This document shows, piece by piece, positions 58,910 to 58,964 of a DNA stretch of 58,964 bases (positions within the stretch are counted from its first letter, which is position 1; each line of letters starts with the position of its first letter). Below the pieces are notes generated by a model. It did no database searches, was not told the DNA's origin, and worked only from the letters and a program-made list of their open reading frames with translations. Position numbers and translations under genes: made by a program. The stretch covers positions 1-58,964 of the forward strand of contig CAUWLL010000016.1 of the NCBI GenBank assembly GCA_963559605.1, in the 5' to 3' direction. Source of the DNA: Dorea_D sp963559605 (lineage in GTDB: Bacteria > Bacillota > Clostridia > Lachnospirales > Lachnospiraceae).

Positions 58910-58964
58910 CTGGTGCTAGAATATAAATAGTACAAGTCAAAATGAGAATTCCTTATAAGAAAAA

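Noticed and set aside
1..58964. CRISPR array, rRNA operon or complete insertion sequence
   Set aside because: No regularly spaced repeats, rRNA segments or transposase genes were found on reading through the window.

Overview
This window reads as chromosomal DNA of a gut Lachnospiraceae-type Firmicute (Clostridia). The grounds are the gene order xseA-xseB-ispA-dxs-tlyA-nadK-argR-recN-spoIVB-spo0A, the AGGAGG-type ribosome binding sites, intrinsic terminators, SigA-like promoters with 16-17 bp spacers, a group-B type [FeFe] hydrogenase and a GH112 galactosyl-N-acetylhexosamine phosphorylase of the kind used on mucin and host glycans. No species is claimed. The window opens inside xseA, whose 5' end is cut off.

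Layout. 1-9.9 kb: exonuclease VII, isoprenoid precursor synthesis, an rRNA methylase, NAD kinase, ArgR and RecN, then the sporulation pair spoIVB and spo0A. 10-16.5 kb: glycogen synthase, then a tight methionine/folate operon (metF, a detached MetH reactivation protein, a MetH lacking its own reactivation domain) ending in asnA. 16.6-25.1 kb: hydrogenase, alaS, rpsU, a YbaK/ProX-type deacylase, a pentapeptide-repeat protein, a PF09818-type ATPase and TrmO. 25.2-30.9 kb: DegV with a TetR regulator, a GNAT enzyme, TruA with an unusual catalytic motif, an acyl-CoA thioesterase, two overlapping genes of unknown function, a Cys-rich repeat protein and a J-domain protein. 30.9-35.2 kb is an accessory patch: CPBP protease, a GNAT pseudogene, a cytosolic subtilase, pnuC behind a structured leader RNA, a Uma2 nuclease-fold protein and a small XRE regulator with paired operators. 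35.5-44.8 kb is a dense housekeeping stretch: ylxM-ffh-rpsP-khpA-rimM-trmD, rplS, two signal peptidases around rbgA, rnhB, yraN, a YlmD/PgeF-type enzyme and mscS. A tRNA-Thr(CGU) and the GH112 phosphorylase follow, then a chemoreceptor gene split by an in-frame TAG.

From about 49.6 kb to the end the DNA is visibly more AT-rich and looks like part of an integrative or mobilizable element: MoxR-type AAA ATPase plus DUF2201/VWA metallopeptidase-like protein, a MobC-like ribbon-helix-helix protein overlapping a very short relaxase-like protein, an excisionase-type HTH protein, an XRE regulator with operators, a DUF5780 membrane-anchored protein, several tiny membrane proteins, DUF932, a YqaJ-type nuclease, and an MNT nucleotidyltransferase next to a broken HEPN partner. 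No integrase, attachment site or transfer machinery is visible, so the element probably continues past the window.

The observations most worth following are the compact pnuC leader RNA, the Asp-to-Glu change in TruA, the amber-split chemoreceptor, the MoxR/DUF2201 pair next to the mini-relaxase, the DUF932/YqaJ cassette, and several decayed genes (GNAT, AAA ATPase tail, HEPN).
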